NCBI GenBank assembly: GCA_903952805.1
Contig: CAJBHN010000189.1
Location: 1-10,682, forward strand
Reading direction: 5' to 3'
DNA: 10,682 nt
DNA from: an uncultured Myxococcales bacterium
GTDB lineage: Bacteria; Myxococcota; UBA727; VGSZ01
The position numbers and the translations under genes are program-made. The notes below the pieces were generated by a model, which saw nothing but the letters and a program-made list of their open reading frames with translations, searched no databases and was not told the DNA's origin. Shown piece by piece: positions 1 through 5,469 of this stretch (its first letter is position 1; each line of letters opens with the position of its first letter).

Positions 1-1
1 C

Positions 2-55
2 ATCCGCGAGCAGGCCGCCCGAGCCCGCTCCAAGTTCGACACCGCCAAAACCTGA
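2..55 (+). CDS. C-terminal end of an unidentified gene (partial)
   Basis: An open frame runs from the window edge to a TGA at 53-55. It encodes 17 residues, IREQAARARSKFDTAKT, rich in Arg, Ala and Lys like many protein tails. G/C is favoured at third positions, as in the neighbouring genes. The stop lies 70 nt before the start of the isomerase gene on the same strand, so the two could be co-transcribed. The fragment is too short to assign a family, and it could be a chance open frame. Confidence 0.45.
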   Translation: MREQAARARSKFDTAKT

Positions 56-125
56 GCTGCTGTCGGCCAGCGCCCAGGGCGTTGCCGCCTCCCCGTTGCG
101 GCCCCGTGGGGCCCAAGGACATCCC

Positions 126-911
126 ATGAGCGACCTGCTGGTCTCGAGCGACGACGGCGTCTGCACCATCACCTTCAACCGCCCGGCCCGCAAAAACGCG
201 CTGACGGTGGCCATGTACCAGTCCGCCGTCGCCGCCCTCACGGCCGCTGCTGCCGACGTCAACACGCGGGTGGTCCTCATCACGGGTGCTGGCGAGACCT
301 TCACGTCGGGCAATGACGTCGCCGACTTCATGGCCACCCCGCCGACCGGCGAAGACTCGCCGGTCTTTCAGTTCCTGCTGGCGCTGCAGACCTTCGCAAA
401 ACCCATCGTCATCGCCGTCAACGGCACCGCCGTCGGCATCGGCGTCACGATGTTGCTGCACGCCGACATCGTCTACGTCGCCGACACCGCCACGCTGAAG
501 ATGCCGTTTACAACGCTGGGGCTGACGGGCGAGGGCGCCTCGACCTACCTGCTGCCCCGCATGGCCGGCCACGCCAAGGCTGCCGAACTCTTGCTGTTTG
601 GCGAAAACTTCGACGCCGCCACCGCCGTCGACGTTGGCCTCGCGGCCCGCGTTTTGCCATCAGCCGGGCTGCTGGCGTTTGCCACCGCGCGTGCCACCAT
701 CCTCGCCAACGAGAGGCCGGCGTCGTCGCTGGCCACGACCAAGCGCTTGATGAAGGCCGCCACCGCCGAGCAGGTCACCAAAGCGTTGTACGACGAGGCC
801 GTCGAGTTCGCCCGCCATCTGGAGTCAGACGAGGCCCGCGAGGCCTTCACGGCCTTCTTTGAGAAGCGCAAGCCGGACTTCCGGCAGTTCATCGCTGGCG
901 GTCGCCCCTGA
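126..911 (+). CDS. Enoyl-CoA hydratase/isomerase family protein, probable delta3,delta2-enoyl-CoA isomerase
   Basis: A 261-residue crotonase-fold protein of usual family length. ATG 126 is chosen because AAGGA (115-119) lies 6 nt before it; a TTG at 96 in the same frame would add ten unlikely residues. Recognisable segments are RPARKNAL near the N-terminus, the oxyanion-hole strand TFTSGNDVADF, and VNGTAVGIGVTMLLHAD. The two catalytic Glu residues of true hydratases (rat Glu144 and Glu164) are replaced by Thr and Phe. The segment PFTTLGLTGEGASTYLLPR instead resembles human ECI2 and yeast Eci1, where the Glu of an EG motif does the isomerisation; here that is Glu136. The likely reaction is moving a 3-enoyl-CoA double bond to the 2-position so unsaturated fatty acids can enter beta-oxidation, in the cytoplasm. 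Family membership is near certain; the isomerase assignment is inferred from active-site residues. It converges on the FGE-like gene 67 nt downstream. Confidence 0.93.
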   Translation: MSDLLVSSDDGVCTITFNRPARKNALTVAMYQSAVAALTAAAADVNTRVVLITGAGETFTSGNDVADFMATPPTGEDSPVFQFLLALQTFAKPIVIAVNGTAVGIGVTMLLHADIVYVADTATLKMPFTTLGLTGEGASTYLLPRMAGHAKAAELLLFGENFDAATAVDVGLAARVLPSAGLLAFATARATILANERPASSLATTKRLMKAATAEQVTKALYDEAVEFARHLESDEAREAFTAFFEKRKPDFRQFIAGGRP

Positions 912-958
912 GCGTCCAGGTCGGATGCAGGCGCCACCAGACCGAAATATCAGGGAAA

Positions 959-975
959 TTCGGAACCGTTCCGTC
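959..975 (-). terminator. Possible weak terminator in the convergent gap
   Basis: The palindrome CGGAAC-C-GTTCCG (961-973) can fold as a 5-bp stem with a 3-nt loop. On the minus strand, just past the FGE-like stop, it is followed by AATTTCCC. The stem is short and the T-tract poor, so this is only a candidate. It could equally be a protein-binding palindrome. Confidence 0.25.
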
Positions 976-978
976 CCG

Positions 979-1881
979 TCAGGGCGTCGACGGCGCCGCG
1001 AGCCGCACGGCCTCGGGCAGCGATGCTGCACAGCGAAAACCGAAGTGGTGCGGCGGCTTGTTGGCAGGCTGCCAGGGTCGTCGGTGCCAGCTGCGAGCGT
1101 GCTCTTTGGGCCAATACCAGGAGCCGCCCTTTACCATTTTCTTGGGGTGTGACGGGCAGCTTGGCTGACCTGCGCAGGGGCCGCGTGGATTGACGCCGGC
1201 GCAGGCCGCGCCGCAGGTGACGAGGTCGGCGGCGAACCAATCGTCGACCCACTCCTCGGCGTTGCCGCGCATCTCGAACAAGCCAAAGGGCCCCGGCGGG
1301 GCGGTGCGGACCTCGAGGACCCGTCCCTTGTCGGCGTGCAGGCCCTTCATGGGGGTGCCACAGCTGCGACCAAGCTTGGCGTCCATGACAATGACGTCGG
1401 GACACGACGGCGGCGTGGTGTCGAAGGCGGGGTCGTCGCCCTTGGCGGCGCGCTCCCATTCCACCTCGGTCGGCAGGCGCTTGCCCTGGGCCTCACAGAA
1501 GGTGCGGGCGTTGAACCAACTCGTCGCCGTCACCGGCTGCAGCGGCCGATGGAAATCGCTGTAGCGGGGGCCGTCTGGGGGGCACTTTTTCGCCGCCACG
1601 CAGGCGTTGTACGCCTCGATGGTGACCTCGGTGAGGTCCATATAAAACGTCTCGACGCTCACATCGATGGGGGGCCCGAAGGTCGTTTTGCTGCCGCGGT
1701 TTTCGCCCTGGTCGCAACGGTGCGGCTCGGCGGTGCCACGCTGAAATTGGGCGCCCGCGATACAGGCCATACCGGGGACCGCAGGCCCGCAGGGCAAGGG
1801 TGCGGCCGCCAGCGTCCACAACAGAGATGCACTGACAAAAGACATCATGCACGGTGGTGTGACAGACCGGGCCGTCGTCAT
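979..1881 (-). CDS. Secreted FGE/sulfatase-modifying-factor-like protein without catalytic cysteines
   Basis: A 300-residue protein. The N-terminus has a hydrophobic stretch (about residues 13-29, SFVSASLLWTLAAAP) typical of a signal peptide, so export is likely. From about residue 35 the formylglycine-generating-enzyme fold (FGE-sulfatase, SUMF1 type) is clear: VTATSWFNARTFCEAQGKRL then PTEVEWERAA (117-146), EMRGNAEEWVDDW (203-215), KGGSW (251-255) and the closing FGFRCA (280-285). In genuine FGE the segment after GGS carries the two catalytic Cys (human C336 and C341). Here it reads WYWPKEHA, with Trp and Ala in those places, so oxidation of Cys to formylglycine is not expected. The many other Cys may form disulfides. 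A structural, ligand-binding or C-type-lectin-like role is the inference. The start at 1881 has only a weak ribosome site; Met12 or Met13 (1848, 1845) are alternatives that keep the signal peptide. It begins 24 nt after the DUF1456 stop. Confidence 0.88.
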   Translation of the reverse strand: MTTARSVTPPCMMSFVSASLLWTLAAAPLPCGPAVPGMACIAGAQFQRGTAEPHRCDQGENRGSKTTFGPPIDVSVETFYMDLTEVTIEAYNACVAAKKCPPDGPRYSDFHRPLQPVTATSWFNARTFCEAQGKRLPTEVEWERAAKGDDPAFDTTPPSCPDVIVMDAKLGRSCGTPMKGLHADKGRVLEVRTAPPGPFGLFEMRGNAEEWVDDWFAADLVTCGAACAGVNPRGPCAGQPSCPSHPKKMVKGGSWYWPKEHARSWHRRPWQPANKPPHHFGFRCAASLPEAVRLAAPSTP

Positions 1882-1905
1882 CCACCGGTGCAGCGTCGGC
1901 CGGCG

Positions 1906-2421
1906 TCACTCCGGCGGGGCCTCGCCTTCGGGCACACTGGGCGCCTCGCCGACGGGGACGCTCGCGGCGCGGTGCTTGAGCTGCAGGCCCTTCAACAGGT
2001 TGCGCAGGACCTGGTCCTGGCATTCCCGATAGTGCTTGTGGTCGGGGCTGCGAAAAAATGCGCTCAGCTCGGGCTTGTTCAAGACCAGCCCCGCCAGGTG
2101 CAGGAGTTCCAGGATGTCCTCGGACTTGAGGGCGAAGGCGATCTTCAGCTTGGTCAAGATGGCGTTGTTGGTGAGCCAGGACTCGACGGGGGCCTTGGGA
2201 CCATCGCGCTGGCCGCGTCGATCGACGATGAGGCCATTGAGAAACGACGCCAGGATTTCGTCGGGACACTCCGCGAACGCCGGGTCGTCGTCCTTTTTGA
2301 GCCAGTCGCTCATCTTGGCGCGGGTGACCTCGCGACCGCCCAGGGCCCACAACTCGATCATGCGTCGATCGTTGAGGTCGAGGATGTAGCGGATCCGTCG
2401 GAGGACATCGTTGTTGGTCAT
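1906..2421 (-). CDS. DUF1456 (YehS-like) family protein
   Basis: A 171-residue cytoplasmic protein made of two related halves. The first (about 3-74) opens NNDVLRRIRYILDLND and contains EVTRAKMSDWLKK and LNGLIVDRRGQRDG. The second (about 85-151) opens NNAILTKLKIAFALK and contains LNKPELSAFFRSPDHKHYRE and LRNLLKGLQLKHR. This is the duplicated DUF1456 signature of E. coli YehS, whose function is unknown to me. A 20-residue tail holds two copies of a SVPxGEAP motif that lies outside the family core and is probably disordered. ATG 2421 matches the conserved MTNND start of the family, although the ribosome site is weak. It lies 156 nt after the lipoprotein gene and 24 nt before the FGE-like gene on the same strand, so it may head a two-gene unit. 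Confidence 0.92.
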   Translation of the reverse strand: MTNNDVLRRIRYILDLNDRRMIELWALGGREVTRAKMSDWLKKDDDPAFAECPDEILASFLNGLIVDRRGQRDGPKAPVESWLTNNAILTKLKIAFALKSEDILELLHLAGLVLNKPELSAFFRSPDHKHYRECQDQVLRNLLKGLQLKHRAASVPVGEAPSVPEGEAPPE

Positions 2422-2520
2422 CGTTCGCTTTGGGCAGGGGAGGCGAGTGGATGCGGGCGCGCAGCGTCGATGGCACGCGCGGGCATGAAGTGCGACCGGG
2501 TCAGCGATGGCCGTCCAGCG

Positions 2521-2539
2521 GGTCGCCGGCGAAGCGACC
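2521..2539 (-). terminator. Possible hairpin after the lipoprotein gene
   Basis: GGTCGC (2521-2526) and GCGACC (2534-2539) form a 6-bp stem with a 7-nt loop, 39 nt past the lipoprotein stop in the minus direction. No T-tract follows on the minus strand. It may terminate or attenuate between the four-gene cluster and the DUF1456 gene, but a chance GC-rich stem cannot be excluded. Confidence 0.25.
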
Positions 2540-2577
2540 GACGAACCGACCGGCGCCGCCCCCGCCGCGCGCCACGC

Positions 2578-3030
2578 TCACGAACGGCGGATGCAGATGC
2601 GACCCACAAAGGCGATGTCGGCGCAGGTCGGCAGGGCTGCACCGCAGTCATCGTCGACGTCACACGGGCCCGAGCAAAAAAACGTGGCGCCACCGCTGTC
2701 GGGTTGGCCCTCGACGCACAGGGCGGTGTCGCAGTCGTTGCCGTCGACGCAGCTGTCGACACCGCTGCGGCCAGCGCCGCGCACGCCCGACTCACACAGA
2801 CAAGCGCCATCAGCGCAGCCACAGCGAAGCGTGGCCTGGCAGTCGGCGTTGAAGGCGCAGCCATCGTCGACGCCACCGTCGCCGACCTCGCCCTCGCCCT
2901 CGCCCTCGCCGACATCGCCCCCACCCCCACCCGCCTCGTCGTCCGGTGACGCAGGACAAGCGCCGCCGACAACGACGACGGCGCTCAGGACGAGCCACGC
3001 GATCGGTGGGGGCAGCAGGGGTCGATTCAT
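2578..3030 (-). CDS. Cys-rich putative lipoprotein with acidic Gly/Glu linker
   Basis: A 150-residue protein. ATG 3030 is chosen because GGAG lies 8 nt upstream and it overlaps the previous stop as ATGA (3027-3030), a classic translational-coupling arrangement. Residues 1-24 are a signal sequence (LPPPIAWLVLSAVVVVGGA) ending in Cys25. The lipobox GGAC is slightly atypical because position -3 is Gly. A disordered acidic linker follows, with a run of (Glu-Gly) pairs between about residues 31 and 55. The rest is Cys-rich, with spacings such as CAFNADCQATLRCGCADGAC, then DSCVDGNDCDTALC and CDVDDDCGAALPTC, like many secreted deltaproteobacterial proteins. Disulfide pairing and a surface or periplasmic location are inferred. 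No enzymatic family is recognised. Confidence 0.82.
   Translation of the reverse strand: MNRPLLPPPIAWLVLSAVVVVGGACPASPDDEAGGGGGDVGEGEGEGEVGDGGVDDGCAFNADCQATLRCGCADGACLCESGVRGAGRSGVDSCVDGNDCDTALCVEGQPDSGGATFFCSGPCDVDDDCGAALPTCADIAFVGRICIRRS
2887..2910. repeat. (CTCGCC)4 hexanucleotide microsatellite inside the lipoprotein gene
   Basis: Four perfect copies of CTCGCC on the plus strand, read as alternating Gly and Glu codons on the minus strand, encode the acidic linker behind the lipid anchor. Gain or loss of a unit would stay in frame and change only linker length. Confidence 0.85.
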
Positions 3031-3779
3031 GGCTGGAACTCCGGGGAGGTGACCGTTGCCAGGGCATCCCAGGCCCCGGGTGGCGCGTCGATGAAGCCCT
3101 CGGCTCGAAAGACCGTCTGGAGCAACGACTGGGGCAGAGCACGCAACGCCGCCACCAGCGGGCCCCCGTCCTGCCCCACCACGACGCCGTCGCCAGGGAC
3201 CGCGTCGGTGACGGCCAGGGCCCGCAGGCGGGACGAAGCCCCCGGCAGGTGGCTGTCGATGGCAGCGGCCAGGTCGGCACCGCCGGGCAGTACCCTCACG
3301 CCGGCGATGTCGGCTTCGCCAGCGATGACGGCGGCCAGGGCGGCTCGATGGCAACCCAGGAATTGCTCGTCGACAAAGAAGCGTTCCAGGGCCACCCGTC
3401 GGCCCCGCAGCCACGCCTTGGGAAGCACATGGCCGCACAAGCTGGCGGGATCGACCCACGCTGCTCTCAAGGTGCGGGGCGCCAAGATGTGGGTGCTGTC
3501 GACGAGGACGACGAGGGCGCTGGCGAAAGCCGCTTGGCCCCGCCGGACGATCTGGAGGGGCACACGCAGATGCGGAGCCACCTGGGCGCATACAACGGGG
3601 GGCGCCAGGGCCCCGTCGACGGCACCGGTCAACAACGACTGGCGCAAGGCGTCGTAATCACGGCTGACGACGACGTCGACGGCGCCACCGACGGCAGCAG
3701 CCAGGGCATCTCTCAGGGCACCGATCGTCGTCACCTGCGTTGCCGCCGACGCCGACGGCGGCAGCGCGAAGCGCAACAT
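3027..3779 (-). CDS. PhnD-like substrate-binding protein, no signal peptide
   Basis: A 250-residue protein resembling the phosphate/phosphonate ABC-transporter binding proteins (PhnD type, PF12974 as I recognise it). Family-like features are DALRQSLLTGAVDGALAPPV (residues 43-62), the hinge-type motif AAWVDPASLCGHVLP (106-120), and FLGCHRAALAAVIAGEADIA (140-159), where a conserved (S/C)H and ADIA usually occur. The domain ends with a DAVPGDGVVV-like segment (192-201). There is no signal peptide and no transporter gene nearby, so it probably stays in the cytoplasm as a ligand sensor rather than feeding a permease. ATG 3779 lies after the PilZ stop TGA (3785-3783) and one AGC codon, in the same frame. 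Its own stop overlaps the lipoprotein start. The ligand is unknown. The family call is good; the sensor role is inferred. Confidence 0.8.
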   Translation of the reverse strand: MLRFALPPSASAATQVTTIGALRDALAAAVGGAVDVVVSRDYDALRQSLLTGAVDGALAPPVVCAQVAPHLRVPLQIVRRGQAAFASALVVLVDSTHILAPRTLRAAWVDPASLCGHVLPKAWLRGRRVALERFFVDEQFLGCHRAALAAVIAGEADIAGVRVLPGGADLAAAIDSHLPGASSRLRALAVTDAVPGDGVVVGQDGGPLVAALRALPQSLLQTVFRAEGFIDAPPGAWDALATVTSPEFQP

Positions 3780-3782
3780 CGC

Positions 3783-4133
3783 TCAAGCCGACGGGTCGGA
3801 GCGACCGCGTTGCAGCAGGCCGGCGATGGCAGCGCGCTGTTCGCCGGTCAGTGACGTGAAGCGAATGCCCATACCCGGCGTGCGATCAAAGTGGTTGTCG
3901 AGGTCGTACTCGGCCTTGCGCATGACCTGCCCTTCGATTTCCAGCACCGAACTGTCGTCGCCGGGGATCAGGGGCATCAGCCGGACCGTCGTGCCCGGCT
4001 CCAGCGGCATGACGGTCTCGATGAAGAGGCCCGTCTCGCTCATGTCGATGGCCGAACCGCTCATGAAACTGGCCCCGTCGTCGTAGACGACCTGCAATTT
4101 CAAGAGGATGCGTGGCTTGCGGGATACAGTCAT
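3783..4133 (-). CDS. PilZ domain protein (TIGR02266-like, myxobacterial type)
   Basis: A 116-residue single-domain protein. The PilZ signature is clear: DMSETGLFIET (residues 29-39) gives the D/NxSxxG c-di-GMP motif, PLEPGTTVRL follows, and PGMGIRF (about 85-91) is the closing strand of the family. The first binding motif, normally RxxxR, is here SRKPR near residue 4, so its first Arg is Ser. Nucleotide binding may therefore be weak or lost. PilZ proteins bind c-di-GMP and regulate motility, polysaccharide secretion or partner proteins in the cytoplasm. The gene starts 19 nt after the stop of the winged-helix-like gene and is in frame with the binding-protein gene that follows. Identity is secure; c-di-GMP binding is uncertain. 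Confidence 0.92.
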   Translation of the reverse strand: MTVSRKPRILLKLQVVYDDGASFMSGSAIDMSETGLFIETVMPLEPGTTVRLMPLIPGDDSSVLEIEGQVMRKAEYDLDNHFDRTPGMGIRFTSLTGEQRAAIAGLLQRGRSDPSA

Positions 4134-4152
4134 GGTCCGTCCGGGTGAGAGC

Positions 4153-5025
4153 TCAACGGGTCGCGACTTCGGCCAGGCGCGTCCGTCCTATGTCAGTCAC
4201 AGTGTAGCGCTTGCTGCGCCCGTCGGGAGTGGTCTCGCGAAAGAGTTCGCTCTCGTCACGAAACGAGCGGGCAACGTTGGTGGCGAAGACCTCGACACCG
4301 GCGGCCGACGACAGCAACGCGCTGGTGTCGGCAGCCGTCAAGCCGTGCTCGCTGCCAGTCTGCTCAGCCAGGGCCACCGCCCACAACACCCGCGCCAGGG
4401 TGCGTTTGCCATTGAGCGTGGCGTCTTCGGCGACGATGGCGCCGCCGTGCTCGTTGAGCCAGCCCTCTACGGCCCGGGCCCGCGGCGAGTCGACATCCTT
4501 GCCCGATCGATCGACCGAACCCTTGCGCGACGCCGACGTCGGCGGCGTCGATGCGACGTCTGGCTGGTCGGCCGAGGCTTTCTTCGGACGAGCCGCGGTG
4601 GCCGACGCCCTCGCCACCTTGGGCTCGGTGACGGCCGGCGTTGTCTTCTTCGTCTTGGTCGCCGCCCTGGTCGCGGTCCTGGTCGCCGTCCTGCTCGCCG
4701 TCTTCGGCCTGGTCGCCACCGCCGTGGGCCCCGTGGTGGGCACCGTCGAGGTTGCCGCAGCCGGCGCCTCGGGCCTGCTGCGCCAGGCGTCGAGGTCGGC
4801 GGGGGCCACGGCGCCGGCGCGGACGTCATCAGCGTCGTTGATGTTGACCTCGACCACCGCCGGCCACGACGACGCCGGCTGGGCATCGCTGCGACCAAGG
4901 ACGGCGTCGATGCGGACCCGCAGGGCATCAACGGTGTCAAGGGTGCGAAAGACCACGTCGAGCAAACGATGGACGATCATGGACGTTTGCATCGCACGGC
5001 GGCCACGCCGCGACAACGGGGGCAT
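4153..5025 (-). CDS. Winged-helix-like protein with histone-H1-like Ala/Thr/Lys linker, function unknown
   Basis: A 290-residue protein. ATG 5025 is chosen because AGGTAGG lies 7 nt upstream on the minus strand; Met12 or Met16 (4992, 4980) are later alternatives with no ribosome site. Residues 16-45 (VHRLLDVVFRTLDTVDALRV) look like an amphipathic or coiled-coil helix. Residues about 85-180 are low complexity, rich in Ala, Thr, Arg and Lys (ASRTATRTATRAATKTKK), like eukaryotic linker histones. Residues 184-290 form a compact C-terminal domain, GLTAADTSALLS then ATNVARSFRD and KRYTVTDIGRTRL, with the helix-turn-helix plus wing pattern of wHTH proteins. Nucleic-acid binding is plausible but inferred. 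It heads the minus-strand cluster and is followed 19 nt later by the PilZ gene. No named family is recognised. Confidence 0.75.
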   Translation of the reverse strand: MPPLSRRGRRAMQTSMIVHRLLDVVFRTLDTVDALRVRIDAVLGRSDAQPASSWPAVVEVNINDADDVRAGAVAPADLDAWRSRPEAPAAATSTVPTTGPTAVATRPKTASRTATRTATRAATKTKKTTPAVTEPKVARASATAARPKKASADQPDVASTPPTSASRKGSVDRSGKDVDSPRARAVEGWLNEHGGAIVAEDATLNGKRTLARVLWAVALAEQTGSEHGLTAADTSALLSSAAGVEVFATNVARSFRDESELFRETTPDGRSKRYTVTDIGRTRLAEVATR

Positions 5026-5141
5026 ACATGAACCTACCTGAAGCCTGGACAGCGCCCGGTCGGCGTCCCCGCTGGCATTGCGAAGCGCAGGGCCTTTTGC
5101 CAAGGCGCCGACGAGTGAGACAAATCCAGGTGCACCCATTC

Positions 5142-5304
5142 CCGGTCTTTCCAGGCGGCATCACCACGTCCGCGGCCCAGGCGCCGGCGTCGTCGCCCGC
5201 GTCACGCCACGACGGGTCGGGGGCAGCGACAGGCCTTGAGCAAGGCCAGCGTGGCCGGGCCCATCGGGGCGATGACCGGCAGCCTCGGTGACGGTTCTTT
5301 TTCG
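5142..5304 (-). pseudogene. Possible frameshifted gene remnant
   Basis: On the minus strand a GTG at 5304 opens a short frame containing LPVIAPMGPATLALLKACR and ending at a TGA after about 35 codons. A frame shifted by one base continues with protein-like, G/C3-rich sequence PDPSWRDAGDDAGAWAADVV. Joined, they look like one coding segment broken by an indel. No family is recognised and no good ribosome site is seen. It could also be a real short peptide, or chance coding potential in GC-rich DNA. Confidence 0.25.
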
Positions 5305-5366
5305 TTCACATGTACGCGTTTCAGGTCACTTTTTTCATGCGTTTTCTCAAGGGGCACACATCGACC

Positions 5367-5376
5367 ATGACGTCAT
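5367..5376. promoter_or_regulatory. 10-bp palindrome, possible operator
   Basis: ATGACGTCAT is a perfect 10-bp palindrome 94 nt before the OmpA start, in the divergent promoter region. Its position suits a dimeric regulator, but no cognate protein can be named and chance occurrence is possible. Confidence 0.25.
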
Positions 5377-5429
5377 CCAGACCACTGCACCCGGTCGTCT
5401 GTCTTTTTGATTCCTGATGTTCATTGTTC

Positions 5430-5454
5430 TTTTTTGTCTTTTTTTGTCTTTTTT
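5430..5454. repeat. Three T-tracts spaced about 10 bp apart in the OmpA leader
   Basis: Runs of 6, 7 and 6 T (5430-5435, 5439-5445, 5449-5454) are separated by GTC each time, giving a period close to one helical turn. They end 6 nt before the ribosome site GGAG (5461-5464). In GC-rich DNA this is striking. Phased A/T tracts are known to bend DNA; in RNA the same stretch is a U-rich segment of the kind bound by ribosomal protein S1 or Hfq. Confidence 0.7.
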
Positions 5455-5469
5455 ACTGTTGGAGTGACC

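Larger units (their letters stand above)
5026..5469. other. Divergent intergenic region with no confirmed gene
   Basis: This 444-nt gap separates the minus-strand cluster from the OmpA gene and must hold both promoters. No convincing -35/-10 pair could be picked by eye. The half nearest 5026 (to about 5300) is GC-rich and its minus strand shows protein-like stretches in different frames, suggesting a decayed gene. The half nearest OmpA is much richer in T and contains the palindrome ATGACGTCAT (5367-5376), a short CAGAC...GTCTG stem (5378-5401) followed by TCTTTTT, and three evenly spaced T-tracts. Confidence 0.6.

Noticed and set aside
96..125. TTG start at 96 for the isomerase gene
   Set aside because: The ten extra residues are unlike the family start, and AAGGA sits correctly before ATG 126.
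942..963. CCGAA...TTCGG stem after the isomerase gene as a terminator
   Set aside because: Only 5 bp with a 12-nt loop and no T-tract; too weak to call.
1336..2949. Plus-strand open frame of 537 codons across the DUF1456 and FGE-like genes
   Set aside because: Arg/Ala/Gly-rich shadow of well-supported minus-strand genes, with no recognisable domain.
4211..5041. Plus-strand open frame with a membrane-like hydrophobic stretch (VVFFVLVAALVAVLVAVLLA)
   Set aside because: The hydrophobic run is the complement of the Ala/Thr/Arg linker codons on the minus strand; no ribosome site or family.
5028..5291. Plus-strand frame of 87 codons in the divergent gap
   Set aside because: Its ATG overlaps the leader of the winged-helix gene, the translation is Arg/Pro-rich, and no ribosome site precedes it.
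5407..5469. TTG start at 5407 for the OmpA protein
   Set aside because: It would translate the T-tract leader and spoil the signal peptide; ATG 5470 has GGAG and a clean signal sequence.
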